In this document: one piece after another, positions 1-12,784 of the stretch
Layout: every line of letters begins with the position of its first letter
How positions within the stretch are numbered: the stretch's first letter is position 1
The notes under the pieces: model-generated
Database searches by the model: none
The model's input: only the letters and a program-made list of their open reading frames with translations
What the model was told of the DNA's origin: nothing
Position numbers and translations under genes: made by a program
DNA from: Paracentrotus lividus
Taxonomy: Eukaryota > Echinodermata > Echinoidea > Camarodonta > Echinidae
DNA length: 64,000 nt
NCBI GenBank assembly: GCA_940671915.1
Contig: CALNVZ010002974.1
Span: 22,783,967 to 22,847,966 of the forward strand
Direction: 5' to 3'

Positions 1-3000
1 GCAAGGTCATGTCAAATATACTCTTAACTGTTTAGCATTACTTACAAATTTTACACAATAAAAAGACTCAGTAAAAAAAAATATATGTCGGCTTTAATTT
101 GGTACCACGTACACACATCCTTTGACAAGATTTTGTGCCTAATTTTCCCTTCTCAGCACATTTTTGTTTTCGTACAGTCTACTGGCAACGCAAGCTAAAC
201 GGAACGTGCATGCCCCTTACGATCAGTTGTGACCACGGGCGTAGAAAGGCATTAAATTATTTTGTTAGTGGGGGGATGCGCTGCGCCAGTGGTTGTGACC
301 ACCGAGTTACATCCTCTGACATGTTAGAGGACAGTAAAGAGTATCCTACGTTTCCGCAAGGAAATACTTTTGTTACCACACCTCCTCTTTCATTTTTTAT
401 CAAAACTTTCAGGACATTCACCTAACCACTTCTTGTTACAACTTTTATTCAAAATAAATTAATATTAGGATAGATGTTCATTTTAATTTGAGGCAATCTT
501 GTGCATTGTGTGCAAGAAAGTTTAAATACAAAGTGTGTCACCGTGGTGTCGAAAGGTGGTTGTCCCCACGGGAATAAATGATCCCTCTTTCTTGATTGTG
601 CCTTAAGGAGGTAAAAAGACAGGATTGGCCAGTCAAGAGTCCTTTCACTTTCAGAAATAATCTCCTTGCTTGGATTTGTTAAGATTTATTCAACAATGCA
701 TGATATGTGAACAAAACGTTTGATGTGAAAAAAGAAAATGTTTTACTTTGGAAAGTTAATTGAAATTTATAACAGCAAAAGTTTTATTATAATGTTCTCG
801 TGATAATTATGAAGATAGTAGAAGCTACAAAGAAAACGTATGCATTCATAAAATGGTCATATTTTCTCTTAAACAAAAAGCTTTAACAAAAATGAATTAA
901 CAGTTAAAGTTACGAAGTCAAACTTACAATATGACAAGGAAGAATATAGGGTGCGTTTAGTTTGATAAATGACTAAACGTATTTTAATATCAATCCAATA
1001 CATTTCAAACTCATGTTATGGTCACATACTGCACATTGATTTATTTCTTACTCGTCATGAAAACAGTGAGATGTGGTCATCAATGTATGTTTCAAGGTAT
1101 GTGAATCAGATGTGGGTTAGACCCATTTGATGCAGCGTGTTACGTATTAATGTATTATTGTTATGTATTTGAACTTCTTATAATTTGGTTAAATTGTGTT
1201 AAAGTACGTATTGTTTTTCTTGTTTCAGCATTTCTTTTAGAACGAAAGCATTGATATCCCGATTTTATGAAGATAATTGAGGTGTTGTCGGAACCTCATA
1301 AAAATAGGTGATTATCTGGGTATACATGAAGTTGTTTACTTTGAATTTAAATGTGTTCAATGTTTATCATTTAATACGGCAATGAAAAAAGCTGGGTCAA
1401 CTAAACGATGTCAGTGAAAAGAATCCATTACTCAAGACCTACACAACCTAGATTCCATTAAGGTTCTTTAATTACAAATTTAATGTATTTTCATTAAGCA
1501 GGGAGGAGTACGCACCTTATTCTGCCGTTCTTCAGGAAAATACATTTGTTTTTTTTAGTGGTGATATATTCGAGTTCACCAGTTTGCACGTGATCAAGAG
1601 ATTAAGAATAACCTAGCCATCTACTTGGGGACAAAGTTAATCCAGGTTGGGAAAAACCCTCCTGAATAGTATCCGTAGAAAAAAATCCCGATCCACCCTA
1701 TCAGAAATTAGGTTGGTTGTAAACGTGTACGAATCAGATATTTTGATAGTTTTGTTCTTGTTAATTGGCTTGAGCAAAATCAAGCACGTAAAAGAGCGAA
1801 TGAATACGAAACTAATGAAGATATATTTTATTGAGACCTATTGAAGACATTTAGGTTTTAATCTATACATTAAATCTATGCATTTATCATGATGATATCA
1901 ATCCTACCCTTTTCCACTTTTACATAAAGATTCGTGCTCACAATAAGAAATCATATTTTTTTTCTAACGTGTACACCAATGTCCGGAACTCGCTGCATTT
2001 TACCTTTTATCCTAATTGAAGCTATCTAAAATTCAGTCTATGAAATGCCATTGGAATTATATGGTACTATATTATTGATACAGATCAATTTGGATCTATT
2101 AACATTTTGACGGATTTATTCACATACATTAGCGAATAATATTACTGCAAATGTTTTCATCATTGAGATTTATATTTAGCGTACTAACAAAAATAGTATC
2201 GTACAATGACCTTTAATTTTAATTAAAAAACTAATATCTTGTTAATGGTATATTAATAGCAATTGTGATAGGATATAACGTGGAATATTGTGCGAATATT
2301 CCAGAGTCATATTCAAGCATGTAGAGAACAAGATTTGTACAGTCAATATTAAAACAGCAAAAAGGTACGTGTTTTGTGTAGGTGAGAGCTTTCTCTTGTT
2401 TCATCAATTCATATTCTGAATCCTTTTAAGGTTTATTTTCTTTGTCTAAAGTCAAATGAAGAAAAAAAGAAGAAAAATAAGAACCAGCCTTGTAATAATG
2501 ATCGTAAAGTTGAATTGTATATACCGATGGATTAAACTAAATTGACAATAACTTAATATCACTTAGTAATTATAAACAAATGTGTTTAATATATCTCGTA
2601 TTCCGTAATGTACACACAGCTTGCTGCCTTAACTATGTCATGCATTGCTAAGAACATGAAAACAGTTCACTTATTTGTGCAAGTCTTCCCTTAATTATTG
2701 ATACGTAATGGTAGTATTCAAAATGGTTTATATACACTTGGTCTTACAGCATTTGGGTCTAATTCACTAATTGTGCAATATCACCGTCTAATTCCCAAGT
2801 GAATACTTGGTCCATGAATTACCAGTTAGTTACAGGAATTGGCCAAGTAGTTTTGGACAAGTGGAAATTAGACAAAATGGACATTAGGCGAAAATGGAAT
2901 TAGAATATATTATAAATAGGTAAAGTGTTACTTAAGACAGCAAGCTAATTATACGTACTGGCTGTAGACGAAATGGAATTGGGCCATGTGGGATGAGGTC

Positions 3001-3232
3001 AAACGGGCATTTCTCAAGTGGGTTTGCAATTTGGCAATTTACCTAGCAAGAAATCTTTCTTATGCTGTGAAAGTTACATTTCCCATTTTGATTAAGTGGC
3101 ACCCAACGGATAGCCACTGGTATATTTCTTGCGATTTTTGAGATAGATTTTGCCATGAGCAAAATGGGTATCATGGGTTATATGTAAACTGTAATTGAGA
3201 TAACAATGGCAAGTGTGACGCAACTACAACAG
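1..3232. other. non-coding stretch, no gene seen
   Basis: I find no supported exon, RNA gene or transposon with defined ends here. The sequence is AT-rich and single-copy in appearance, apart from a degenerate short repeat near 2750-3040. A stretch near 155-245 resembles the sequence around 59665-59890: both share the words CAACG-AAGCTA and ACGATCAGTTGTGA followed by CACGG and TAGAAA. This suggests two decayed copies of one dispersed repeat whose ends I cannot place. Confidence 0.5.
2750..3040. repeat. degenerate short-period repeat
   Basis: Variants of AATTGG-CCAAGT, GACAAAATGG and GGAATTAGA recur with changing spacing, for example AAATTAGACAAAATGGACAT followed soon after by GAAATGGAATTGGGCC. 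The pattern is of a low-complexity or minisatellite-like dispersed repeat. No coding frame and no clean ends are visible, so the limits are approximate. Confidence 0.35.
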
Positions 3233-3257
3233 TACACTGAAAACCTAAACGGGTAGA

Positions 3258-3640
3258 CCGACTAGCTTAAAGCTAGTCGTAGTGATGCCCAGACTGACTA
3301 GCTTTAAAACTAGTCGGTCACGAGGACTAGCTTTCCTTCAACACAACCCGGTTATTACGGACTAGCTTTAAAACTCGTCCGTCTCTACGGACTAGCTTGA
3401 AAGCTAGTCCGTCAAGTTAGTCCGTCATGACAGACTAGCTTTAAAGCTAGTCGGTCACGACAGACTAATTTTAAAGCTCGTCCGTCGTGACCGACTAGTT
3501 TGACGGACTAGCATAACAACTAGTCGTAGTGATGCCCAGACTGACGAGCTTTTGAGCAGGACTAGCTTTACAGCTAGTCGGTCATGGTGTGAAAGCTAGT
3601 CCGTCGCGCTTTTCTCCGCGATGTTCTTGCTGCTGTCTTG
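3258..3640. repeat. left subterminal palindrome array, copy 1
   Basis: Roughly a dozen variants of the self-complementary unit GACTAGCTTTAAAGCTAGTC (also as GACGGACTAG and CTAGTCCGTC) lie head to tail and inverted. Single-strand folding would give many small hairpins. The same array, slightly rearranged and longer, is at 22276-22790 in the second copy. It is non-coding, and the likely role of multiple transposase-binding sites is inferred from CACTA family biology. Confidence 0.75.
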
Positions 3641-4426
3641 ACAGACTAAGCATGACGAGACGAGGTTAATATGGCTTCACCAGCTTGTCAGAGGCGTCAA
3701 ATCTGAAATATAGAAGACATTATAAAGATACGATTAAAACATGCATTTTGTCACAAGAATTTGAGCAAAAAAACAAAAAACAGAACATTTTATTATGATG
3801 ATATAAATCAGAAGACAGGAATTAATACAGGAGGCACAATTAGTTAACATTATGGCAATTATCAAATAATGGGCGCACGGGCCCAGGGGTTGCCGCCATG
3901 GCTTGCATACATTGACTTTTTGTTGTAGGCCTACCTGCTTTGCATTTTTTCGGCGTATACACTTGTCCATGAAAGCCACTTCAAAAACCTTAAAGTCGTG
4001 CCTCTAATCCAATATTCTTTTCTTACAGATACAGGTAATCTAAAAGAAAAGTGGCGCCTATATTTATTGTTAGAATTAATTTCAATTTTCATAATTTAAT
4101 GTGATTGTTACTATCGTTGAAAATACACACTTTATAATTGATTTGGCAAGACATAATTTTTCGCGTTGGTGATTATAGCATTAATCTATGTGAAAAAATA
4201 ACTTTATCTGTGAACTGAAAAATAAGGAATTAAAAAAGAGTACTCACACAGTCCGATGTCATAGGAAGGAGATCGCCATTATAATCAAAATCTTAAGCTT
4301 TGCGGGGTTTATCAAGTGTGCATCTGTAGGCTACAGTTTGCTCAATGGAATTAACATTCAGATAATGCAACTAATAGTGATGTCCTTTTCGCAATGCGCA
4401 TGTTATTCAATCAATATTGTACCACT

Positions 4427-4895
4427 TTCTATTCACTGCTGTTGCTAAGCCGGGCATACCAGCAATCTTTAAGAATAGACGGTTCATGGGTTCTATAGTA
4501 ACGAAGTATTCAATTAGCCTGTAATTAAAGAATGGAACAATATTTCTAACCTACTCGTAATGGCATACTATTCACGATTGATGTTATTTCGGCCATCGTA
4601 TTGCTCTCAGCTTGTAAAGCCAAAACAACCTTTGTTTGAGAATGTTTTATTGTATAACTTCTTTTCACTGCTGTTGCTAAGCCAGGCATTCACCAGCAAT
4701 CTGTAAGAAAATACCGGGTTCTTGAGTTCTATAGTAACAAGGTATTCAATTAGCCTTGCGCCTGTAATTGAAGAATGGAGAGCAATATTTGGAATCTACC
4801 GGTACTCGTGAATTGCATACTTGTCATGATAGATGTTATGTCTCGTAAGCTTTCAGATTGTCAAGCCAAAACAACTTTGTTTCAGAATGTATTAA
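4427..4895. repeat. two-unit internal tandem duplication of about 240 bp
   Basis: The block containing CACTGCTGTTGCTAAGCC, CACCAGCAATCT, GGTTCTATAGTAAC and CAAGCCAAAACAAC appears twice in a row with about 240 bp spacing. The same pair is in the other copy of the element (about 23490-23960). The duplication therefore predates both insertions. Confidence 0.7.
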
Positions 4896-5019
4896 CTTGA
4901 TTATGCACGGAAACAGAATAAAATAGAAAGGTACATTGAAACGACATTGCAACTATTTGTATCAAAAGCTAGTCAGTCATTTTAATGGGTAAACTAGGTC
5001 CACCCAGCTACTCTTATCG

Positions 5020-5295
5020 CAGGGTTCCCACAGAAATTTGGAAACACAATGCTGATTTTTCCATGACTTTTCCATGACTAAAGTGCTGCTTCCTTTCTGA
5101 CACGTTATGATGGCATCCACCTTCCCTCACAGCCATCCAAGGGTTCCACAGAAATTTGAAAACAGAATTGCATGGCTTTCCATGACTTTTCACAAATTTT
5201 CCAAATTCCCTAACTTTTCCCTGACTTTCCATGACCACAATTTTTCCAGGATTTTCCAGGATTTTCCAGGATTTTCCATGACTGTGGGAACCCTG
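5020..5295. mobile_element. 276-bp MITE nested in the CACTA-like element
   Basis: A perfect 14-bp inverted terminus is present: CAGGGTTCCCACAG at the left and CTGTGGGAACCCTG at the right. TTATCG is duplicated at 5014-5019 and 5296-5301. The second copy of the host element has a plain junction here (CTTTTATGGACCTAG near 24070), which acts as an empty site. The interior is full of TTTTCCATGACTTTTCC and GGATTTTCCAG runs, and a near-copy of the left terminus recurs at about 5140-5167. A CAGGG terminus with this interior suggests a hAT-type MITE, but the duplication is 6 bp rather than the usual 8, so superfamily is uncertain. Confidence 0.8.
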
Positions 5296-5681
5296 TTATC
5301 GACCTAGTCGGTCACGTCGATGGACTAGCATCAAAGCTAGACGGACGAGCTTTAAAGCTCGTCCGTCAAGTTGAGAGATGTAGATTCAGTTGTATGCTAG
5401 TCCGTCTCGACGGACTAACATGACAGACTAGCTTTAAAACTAGTCCATCTTGACCGACTAGCTTTAAAGCTAGTCGGTCCATTGACGGACGAGGTTAGGT
5501 TTCAGTGTATGTCAGTGGGGATTACTAAAGCCAATGATAGTTCCTCCTAAAACAAAGCTGAACATTAATTCCCCGCATAGAATGTGTTTGAAAAGGTTAT
5601 CGATTTGAAGTTATAAGATAATTATGATCTTTTATTCTATTAGTGCTATTGTCAAAAATCACCTCATGCAAGGTACCGTTA

Positions 5682-5887
5682 AGAGCCTGTCCCACAGGAG
5701 GCGATGGTCAGATCGTTGCAGCGATAACCTGATAATGTCAGATTCGGAAGGAGATCGGCTAAATTGGTGATTATAGACCTACATACAACTCTATCTACGC
5801 TGGGCTACACAACAGCTTGCTACCACACACATTTTAGCAAATTCGCCAGTTGTCATATCAACAATCGCCTCCTGTCGGACAGGCCCT
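5682..5887. mobile_element. 206-bp PIF/Harbinger-like MITE
   Basis: The left end AGAGCCTGTCCCACAGGAGG and right end CCTCCTGTCGGACAGGCCCT form an inverted repeat of about 26 bp with few mismatches. It is flanked by TTA on both sides (5679-5681 and 5888-5890). A TTA/TAA duplication with G- and C-rich termini is the signature of PIF/Harbinger elements. No coding capacity is seen. Family is inferred from termini only. Confidence 0.7.
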
Positions 5888-6650
5888 TTAGAACTTGGTA
5901 ACCATGATAACACTCATACACCTCTTTTCGTCAGTGGTAGATCTAGGTCCGGGATCAATTGGCGCTCCCGATATTTGGGGAATCAGACATTGTCCATTTT
6001 CATGTGATGTCAGAAGAATATATTCCTTAGTTCATTGACCCAACAGACAAGACTGTCAAAGTTGTTGTTTATTCAACAATCAATTCTGATATGAAACTCT
6101 CCCCGCAAACCTTCTTATACTCTTCTATCTTCTTGTTTGTAATGATGTCCGACTTTATGGTTACCATAACCTGAAAAATAAGATCTGGGAGTATCACTTA
6201 GACGAGTGAACCGTAAAACTAATTAGAAGTTGTTGCCTTAGGGGCTAGCCGGTCTCCACCCACCTATAAGCATGCAGAGATTTCCGAAGATATAGAACGC
6301 CAAAGAATACAGTGTTGTTGTTGTTCTTCTGCAAAACACGAATACAATTCGAGTAAATGTGTGACTAAAATTCTGTTTCTAGTTTCAGGTCAACTTTGTT
6401 TTTTTTTTTTCGTAGTATAATTGATTTTCACCGTCGTAACGAAGAAAAAATTATGTTTAAGCGCTCAAATAGTAATTTTGATAATGGGTGAACAATAAGG
6501 ACACTGTTATTCAGAGGGAAACTCCAGGCCAAAAATAAATTGCTATTGAATACAAATATTACATACAAAAGCTTTGTATATGATACATATTTTATGTGTG
6601 ATTTAAAAAAGAAAGAAAGAATAATTGAATTGAATTCATAACCCCCACCC

Positions 6651-6692
6651 AATAATAATAATAATAATGATAATAATAATAATAATGATAAT
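6651..6692. repeat. AAT microsatellite
   Basis: Near-perfect AAT repeat with two T-to-G interruptions. Confidence 0.95.
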
Positions 6693-6861
6693 CACAAACT
6701 AATTTGAACTCTTTTGGATGTGTTTGCATCAAATAATGGAACAAGTTACCACAAAACATCAAGTCTAGTCCAACACTATCTAAATATAAACTTCTATGTC
6801 GAAATATAGTAAATGTGTAAAGTAAAATTTCGGAAAGCCATGTGTGTGTATATGTGTGCGC

Positions 6862-6864
<3 letters not shown>

Positions 6865-6901
<37 letters not shown>
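6865..6901. repeat. TG microsatellite
   Basis: Uninterrupted TG dinucleotide tract, preceded by a more degenerate TG/TATG stretch from about 6840. Confidence 0.95.
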
Positions 6902-6904
<3 letters not shown>

Positions 6905-6939
6905 AGTATATGTGTGTGATCTCCATTTTTTATATTCCA

Positions 6940-7150
6940 TGTTTACTCTTTAGTTATCATTGTAAATTTGTTTTTGGTCATTGATTATTCGATATACTAT
7001 TATATTTGTTTTGTGTCTGTAGTGTACATTTTAATGGGCCCCTATCACAAGCTCTGCTTCTCCGGCGTCTAAACCTGTCATGTTCTTCTTTGTCAATAAA
7101 TTATTAAGTGTTGTGTTTTTGATTGGTTTGAATAAAACTTAAACTTGAAC
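6940..7150 (+). mobile_element. probable LINE 3' tail, 5'-truncated
   Basis: The stretch contains ACAAGCTCTGCTTCTCCGG, a CTGTCATGTTCTTCTTTGTC run, then AATAAATTATT and a closing TTGAATAAAACTTAAACTTG. This order (an 'AAGCTCTGCTT' block, a polyadenylation-like AATAAA, and a short TTGAA-type tail) resembles the 3' untranslated end of CR1/L2-type LINEs in marine invertebrates. There is no reverse transcriptase frame here, so it would be a short 5'-truncated remnant. The assignment rests on memory of the tail pattern only. Confidence 0.35.
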
Positions 7151-10100
7151 TGTCAGAGTTTTCAACCAATCACTTATATGCCTTAATATAATAATTTAAA
7201 AAAGAATAACCAAAAAAATGAATAAATAAAATTATAAAATTAAATTTAAACCAAAATCATTGACTTTACAAATGACTCGGTATTTCAGGAATTTAAACGC
7301 ACTAAGAAATTCTTAAGATTTATTAAAATGGTGGAAAACTATAGTTGATATACTATGGAAATTTGAATGAAGCAACGTTTGATGTTAACATGTAAAAAAC
7401 AAATTATTGCGGCGTTTTAAAGTTAATTATGTAAATAACACTATAAGGATAATTTTGAGGGGCACTATTAATGGCATTACTTGGGAGCAGTCACATATAT
7501 TAATCTGTCATGACTTATCAATGGTGTTAGTACCTTTTCTTTGAAGCATGTTCAAGGTAACTGGCTTTGTCCTTAGATATCATTTTTGGATACGTCGATA
7601 CATATTTATATGTGAAAATCTGTATGGGTGTCATGTAATACAACAATATTCCAGCTATGGATGTGCAAGAGAATCGAGGTTGTCTCCTATAATGCATCCT
7701 ACAGGGAGCCATGGAGATCAAATATTTCGACATGACTATTTTGATTTGTTCTTTCTCGAAGTTTTGGGTTTTGAGTGAAATCTAGCAGACTAAAATATTT
7801 GAAATATCAGAATAGTCATACTCATATAGAAACAATACGGAAAGATATTTATTATCGAATTAAAAATAAATAAATTGTAAATAAAATTAAAGAAAGTAAC
7901 AAAAATTACCAAAGTAAAGGGAAAAATACGAGAGAGAGTTACAGGGGAAATAAATACGTGGTGCAATAATAAAATTTTTAACTGGTGACCATAAAAACCC
8001 CTTAAAAAAAGAACGTGCGAGTAAATATCTTTAATATATAACTCAATATCTAAGGCACTATTTCTCCATTGATAAAACATTTCGAAGAACTCCGCAATGA
8101 AGATGATCCTGATACTTCAGGGATTTATCATGTTCTTAACGCCCCAAATAACATCTCATATAGTTATCATGATCGACTTATTTCTCTATGGTGTTTCGTA
8201 CCTTTACCATAAAAAAAAATAATTTGGTATAAAGTGCGGCTAATTCCTGAAATTCAAGAACATGCAAAATAATGAATGCATCATGATAGAAAAATTACTT
8301 TTTTTTTGTTAGGCGACATTCGTCAATTATTGTAAAATCTCCATTTCAAAACCTTTATAATCTGCCTTTAAATGCCAGAAAATAAATTGTGGTAAAACTG
8401 TAAAAAGTTATCCTCTATTCCCCAAAATAGTAATGAAAGTTCTATGGCCTGTCTCTATCGTGTATATAAAGTGATTGTCACAGAACCTTTACTCAATCCC
8501 AAACTAGATCTTTTTGGATGCGAAACACGTGCACTAATGATGAACGAAAGACAGGTTCATTACATAACGAGTGTTATATTTTGGGCTTTCTAAATTGATG
8601 AGATGCCTCCTACGGTGTATTAATCACTATTCCTGTCACAATGATCACATGATCTATTCCGGGAAGAATAATCTCGTCCATTTAATACCAAAAGGGAATT
8701 TACCTCGTGCACTGTCATATATAAGCTCCCTTTTAGCTCTCACTTCAACAATTTTCCATTTTCTATTAGCTTGGTTTCGCCTCATTCTCGGACACCATTT
8801 GCGTGATCGGAATGCGGTGTGAGCATGAAAGCCTATCTCAATCGTGAAATCTCCCATTACCGAACACATTAGTAGAGCTTCTCAGCGCGAGAAAGAAATA
8901 GAGAGATGTCGAATCAATCGATATTCGAACGACAAAAAACGAAGCCGATAACCATGGATTGAAATGCTACGGTCTGTACCAATGTAGGAGTGGCAAAGAA
9001 CAAAGTGGAGGTGAAATAAGGGGCTTTTTTTTAGGAGGGGTCCTCATGTGGTGTTAGGGTTTGATAAAAGTGTGTTGTAGCTTCTAACATTTTTGTCGGT
9101 GAAAAGTGAATAGAATTAATGTCGGTGGTTGTCGGTTTACAGCACATATTACTGGAAAGCTGAAATCATTCACACTGGCTTTAAGTCAGGCGCGCTAAAT
9201 ATTACTAAAAAATATAAAGAGAGCTCAAAATGTTCGAAATAATTTCATTGAATCCATCATTTTTAAAGGGGGGGGGAAAGAGGTAATGAAATTTATCCAG
9301 TAGAAAAGTGTCCTATAGATTAGGCTTTTTTGTCAAAGATGATGCTATCAAAACGTATTACGTGCTATGTATAGCCTTGGGTGTTGGAATATATAACTAA
9401 TGCCATTCTAGGTAATGGATTGAGACCCGCTCATATTGTGTAGCAAAGCAAACACTACCTTGGTTCAAATGGAGACTGAGGGAAAAACCGACCAATTGAC
9501 CATGGAATGCCCTGGGATGGACAAAATACAGCTATGAATTGGGAGTGGGCATCACAGTCAACAAGAGACAAGGCAACTTTTATCAAAGAATGAACGTGTA
9601 CCTTTTATTTTTCGCACGAACGAGTCCTTGCAGGATATCAAATTTCGTTTCGAGCTTATCTCTCCTTCTATTCCTCCCAATTTGTCACTAAAACGCACAC
9701 GCACATCCCAAACACACGCTCACGCCCACACTCGCGCACACTGTCTTTCACCTCTTCTCTTTCTCAAGGGGCTTATTCCACTCATCCCTCACGCTCTACT
9801 TCTCCGTCGCTTTTATGTAAGTATCCATCTATTTTCTATTTCCTTCTCTTCACAATTTTCTATTGGTGTCATGTGTGTCATCCCTAGTTATTTCACTGAT
9901 AGACTGTTAATGAAATTAGATCCAGCCCAATATCATAATCCCGTATGCTTAACAGGCAAGCTATTGCATTTTTGTGAATTTTAAACATTCTGTTTTCGTA
10001 TTTCAAGTGTGCATTCGCTATCTATGTCTCTCTTTCTATTTAAACAATGTTTTCTCTCTGTCTAATAATATACCTGTGTTCTAGTTCTGTTACTTATATC

Positions 10101-12305
10101 TCCAATCGTATTTTCTGCTTTTTTATTTTATTTATCCATTCCCAGTTGGATTAAAATATTCATCTCTGCATGATCGGATCCGGATATTATTTTCCAAGAC
10201 TTTTGAATAGGTGAACCCTTTCTCATCAGAAAGTAATTTATCTCCAGATGAAGATTTGCGATTCTGTAATTCCACGGGTTCATCTTTCCAAATAACTATT
10301 CACGAATAAAAATCTCAGGATATTTAAATGCACACAAAAGACGAAACTGAAGTTGTAACTGCTTCTAATTTCATATTCAAATCTAGAGATAGGGGACTTA
10401 TAAAACTGTCGGTTCGGCTCAATGTCTTACTCGAGGAATAACTTTCTAGTTGAAATGCAAATTACTGCCTTTTTCCACTTTCCTCCCTTGTATTGGTCTA
10501 TTTTTCCCGGTGCTCGATTTCCCTTCCTCCACTTTGATGCATACTCATGAATAATTTTTTTAACTGTAACATAATTGAGTGTATGTTTTCTTTCATTTTG
10601 ACAAGAAAATTCTTTAATTTTCCCCTAGTCCTTTAAAAGTGTTTTAGCATATGTTAATAATCGAAATTTTTTCTCTACTTTTGTGCTCCCGAATTTTAAT
10701 TAAAAATAATATTAAAAGCGATTGCCCGACAGAATGTTGAAATATTTAAATTTGGGAAGGTTGTTTGATTTTCAGACTACTATGTTTACTCAAAATGAAG
10801 CTACATTCTATTTTAAGAAAGTAATAATGTCACTTAGAACATTGGAATGCCCTCTCCGTGGTTCAACTATATTATTTACTTTGAACCGTTACTTCACGCG
10901 TTTTTGCTCATAGAAGGGCCTAAAAGGCATCCACTCATGCATCCCCTCACCATTTAAAAATCTAAAGGCGATGTCAGTGAAAGTGTTATGAATGGCACAA
11001 GCACGTTTTCGAATTAAAAAAAAGTTTACATCCTTTATAAATACATTTCCTATCTCGAAGAATATAAGACGCCTCCCACAACATTTCAAGTCACAATAAA
11101 TCCCAAGGTAAGTTCTGTTTGTAATTGGAAACTAAATATCCACTCCTATGAATATTTGATGCGGAGAAAATTTGTGTCTGTTTGAGGACATCCGCCTGAG
11201 AATTGACAAAAAAACTAGAGTACTTCTGCCAAGGAGACGTCACAAAGGAAATTCAACGATTCCGCCATTTTACTAGAACGAGCAGCAACTTCCGTTGCAT
11301 CATTTTCGCTTTTTTCGTTAAACGAATGCTTAATCTCAGGAGTTTTTTTAATATATAAATTCAAGTTCACGTTAATGATAACTGCATGAGTTTTTATATC
11401 TAATAATTATATAAAATTGAAATATATTATTTACAAAAAATAGAATGATCACGATGTACTTCACACGTCATTTCAGTCTTCATAAACACATGTATTCTTG
11501 ATTTGACACAATATTTCAATGTAAAAGATTAAGGATATATCTTAAGTCTTGTTTTCTGTTTACAAAGATTTAATGCATTTATGAATATGTGCTGGCGAGT
11601 TTATATTCATTAGCTAAGTATAAAAAAATTAAGGTACGATCTAATAACGGTCTCATTTTCTCAATTTCACTCCACTGTTCTATTTCAATTACTATTTTGT
11701 TTTTAAATTATTGCCCCTTATTTGATTTATATCAGATGATTCATCAATTTGGTGAGAAAAGTGGTAGAGTAATTATTTATTTAACAACAATGTTCATAAT
11801 GTCTACCAAATCATGCTTTTCATATATCGATTTTACTTTTTGCATAATCATTAATATTATATTTTAATTTATACATATATATATATATATTTTTTTTAAT
11901 GATACCTTTTCCTGGTCTTTTCTAATTTCCTGAATATTCCCAGAATTCTATTCATAAAGGTTGGCAAATATCATAGGCGGAAACTTTTTTATTACGACGT
12001 TTTTATCATTTCACAAAGACAAAATGAGGACGACCGTGTGTGTGTTTGTGTGTGGAACAAAAAGTATTCGCAAACGTACGGTTTCCTGTGAAGTAAGTGC
12101 GTCATTCTCGGCGCGCAGAAAACGTACACATCATGATTGCTCCTACTACTCACCGCTCAATGCTCAATGCAGCATTTTCACGCTGAGCATCCTGAGATTT
12201 TGATTGGTCTAAACCTTTCCTACCAGCGAGAACTCATGAAGGGAAAGTGGGGGATAATATTTCTGCTCAAATGAATGAAACAGTTCTTTTCCTTTCTTGA
12301 CACAG

Positions 12306-12777
12306 GTGCGGTAAAACAATAACTTGGGACATACGGGCAGTAGCGGAAAACAGCACGCTAGGATTTGGGCGTCGCTTTTGAGAGTTTGGACCGCGCCAGC
12401 TGTGCTTTATCGCCCTTGTAGGGGTATTTTAACCGAGATTTACCGGCGCCACACGCCACACCAGAACCAATCCCACCAATCACTAGTGTTTCGACGACCG
12501 GGGGTATCGACGGGGTGAAGATTGAGGCTTGAACGATATGCAGCATCGTGCTGTTGGTGATTGCTGCTTGCTGTTACTGGTAACGGGTGTCAGTCACCTG
12601 TTGTCGGAGGCAAAGGGATGTTCATTATCCCCGAACTGTCACTGTCACTGAGATGAGTTTTTGTGGGGATCCTCCGTGGACTAAGATCGTCGGTAGAAGA
12701 GTGAACATCATATTCAGGAGGATACAGTACAACGAACCAACAGATTTACGACTACACCGCCGAAGGATTATGTAAAC
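12306..12777 (+). other. candidate 5' UTR exon
   Basis: This GC-richer island is bounded on the left by a strong acceptor (a pyrimidine run ending CTTTCTTGACACAG at 12305) and on the right by the donor at 12785. It could be an internal leader exon, or the acceptor may be fortuitous and transcription may start nearby. It holds several upstream ATGs in short frames, including ATG TAA just before the proposed start. In the frame of the proposed start there is a stop (TAG) at 12694-12696 and no earlier in-frame ATG after it. Confidence 0.45.
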
Positions 12778-12784
12778 ATGACAG
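12778..12784 (+). CDS. candidate secreted-peptide gene, exon 1 coding end (M-T-)
   Basis: The exon reads ATG ACA G and stops at a textbook donor (ACAG|GTGAGA at 12785), leaving one base over. Joined to the exon at 33194 it gives ATG ACA GGC AAG ATG TTC, that is M-T-G-K-M-F, in frame with the signal-peptide exon. The in-frame match has a one-in-three chance of occurring at random, so it supports the model without proving it. If translation instead starts at the second ATG (33199), this exon is wholly untranslated. The following intron would be about 20 kb and contains a palindromic mariner-like element and a CACTA-like copy. Confidence 0.45.

Larger units (their letters stand above)
3235..5507 (+). 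mobile_element. non-autonomous CACTA-like DNA transposon, copy 1
   Basis: The element starts CACTGAAAACCTAA and ends with the inverted match TTAGGTTTCAGTG, giving an inverted terminus of about 14 bp. TA lies immediately outside both ends (3233-3234 and 5508-5509), consistent with a 2-bp target duplication. Both subterminal regions (about 3258-3640 and 5303-5490) carry dense direct and inverted copies of variants of GACTAGCTTTAAAGCTAGTC. Arrays of this kind are typical transposase-binding regions in CACTA/CMC elements. The interior has no transposase frame but holds a tandem duplication of about 240 bp (about 4427-4895). A 276-bp MITE is nested at 5020-5295. A second copy lies at 22253-24282 in the same orientation. 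CMC membership is inferred from the CACTG terminus, the short duplication and the subterminal arrays, not from a protein. Confidence 0.8.
5891..12305. other. non-coding stretch with repeats, no gene seen
   Basis: No supported exon is visible. It contains an AAT microsatellite (6651-6692), a TG microsatellite (6865-6901), a probable LINE 3' tail (6940-7150), a CA-rich patch (about 9690-9745) and a short TA run (11872-11892). The last 350 bases become GC-richer towards 12306 and carry a CCAAT-type box on the opposite strand (GATTGGTC near 12202). That is compatible with upstream promoter sequence for the exon that follows. Confidence 0.45.

Noticed and set aside
3258-3640. CRISPR-like look of regularly spaced palindromic repeats
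   Set aside because: The units are palindromic in both orientations, without unique spacers of fixed length. They sit inside transposon ends in a eukaryotic context.
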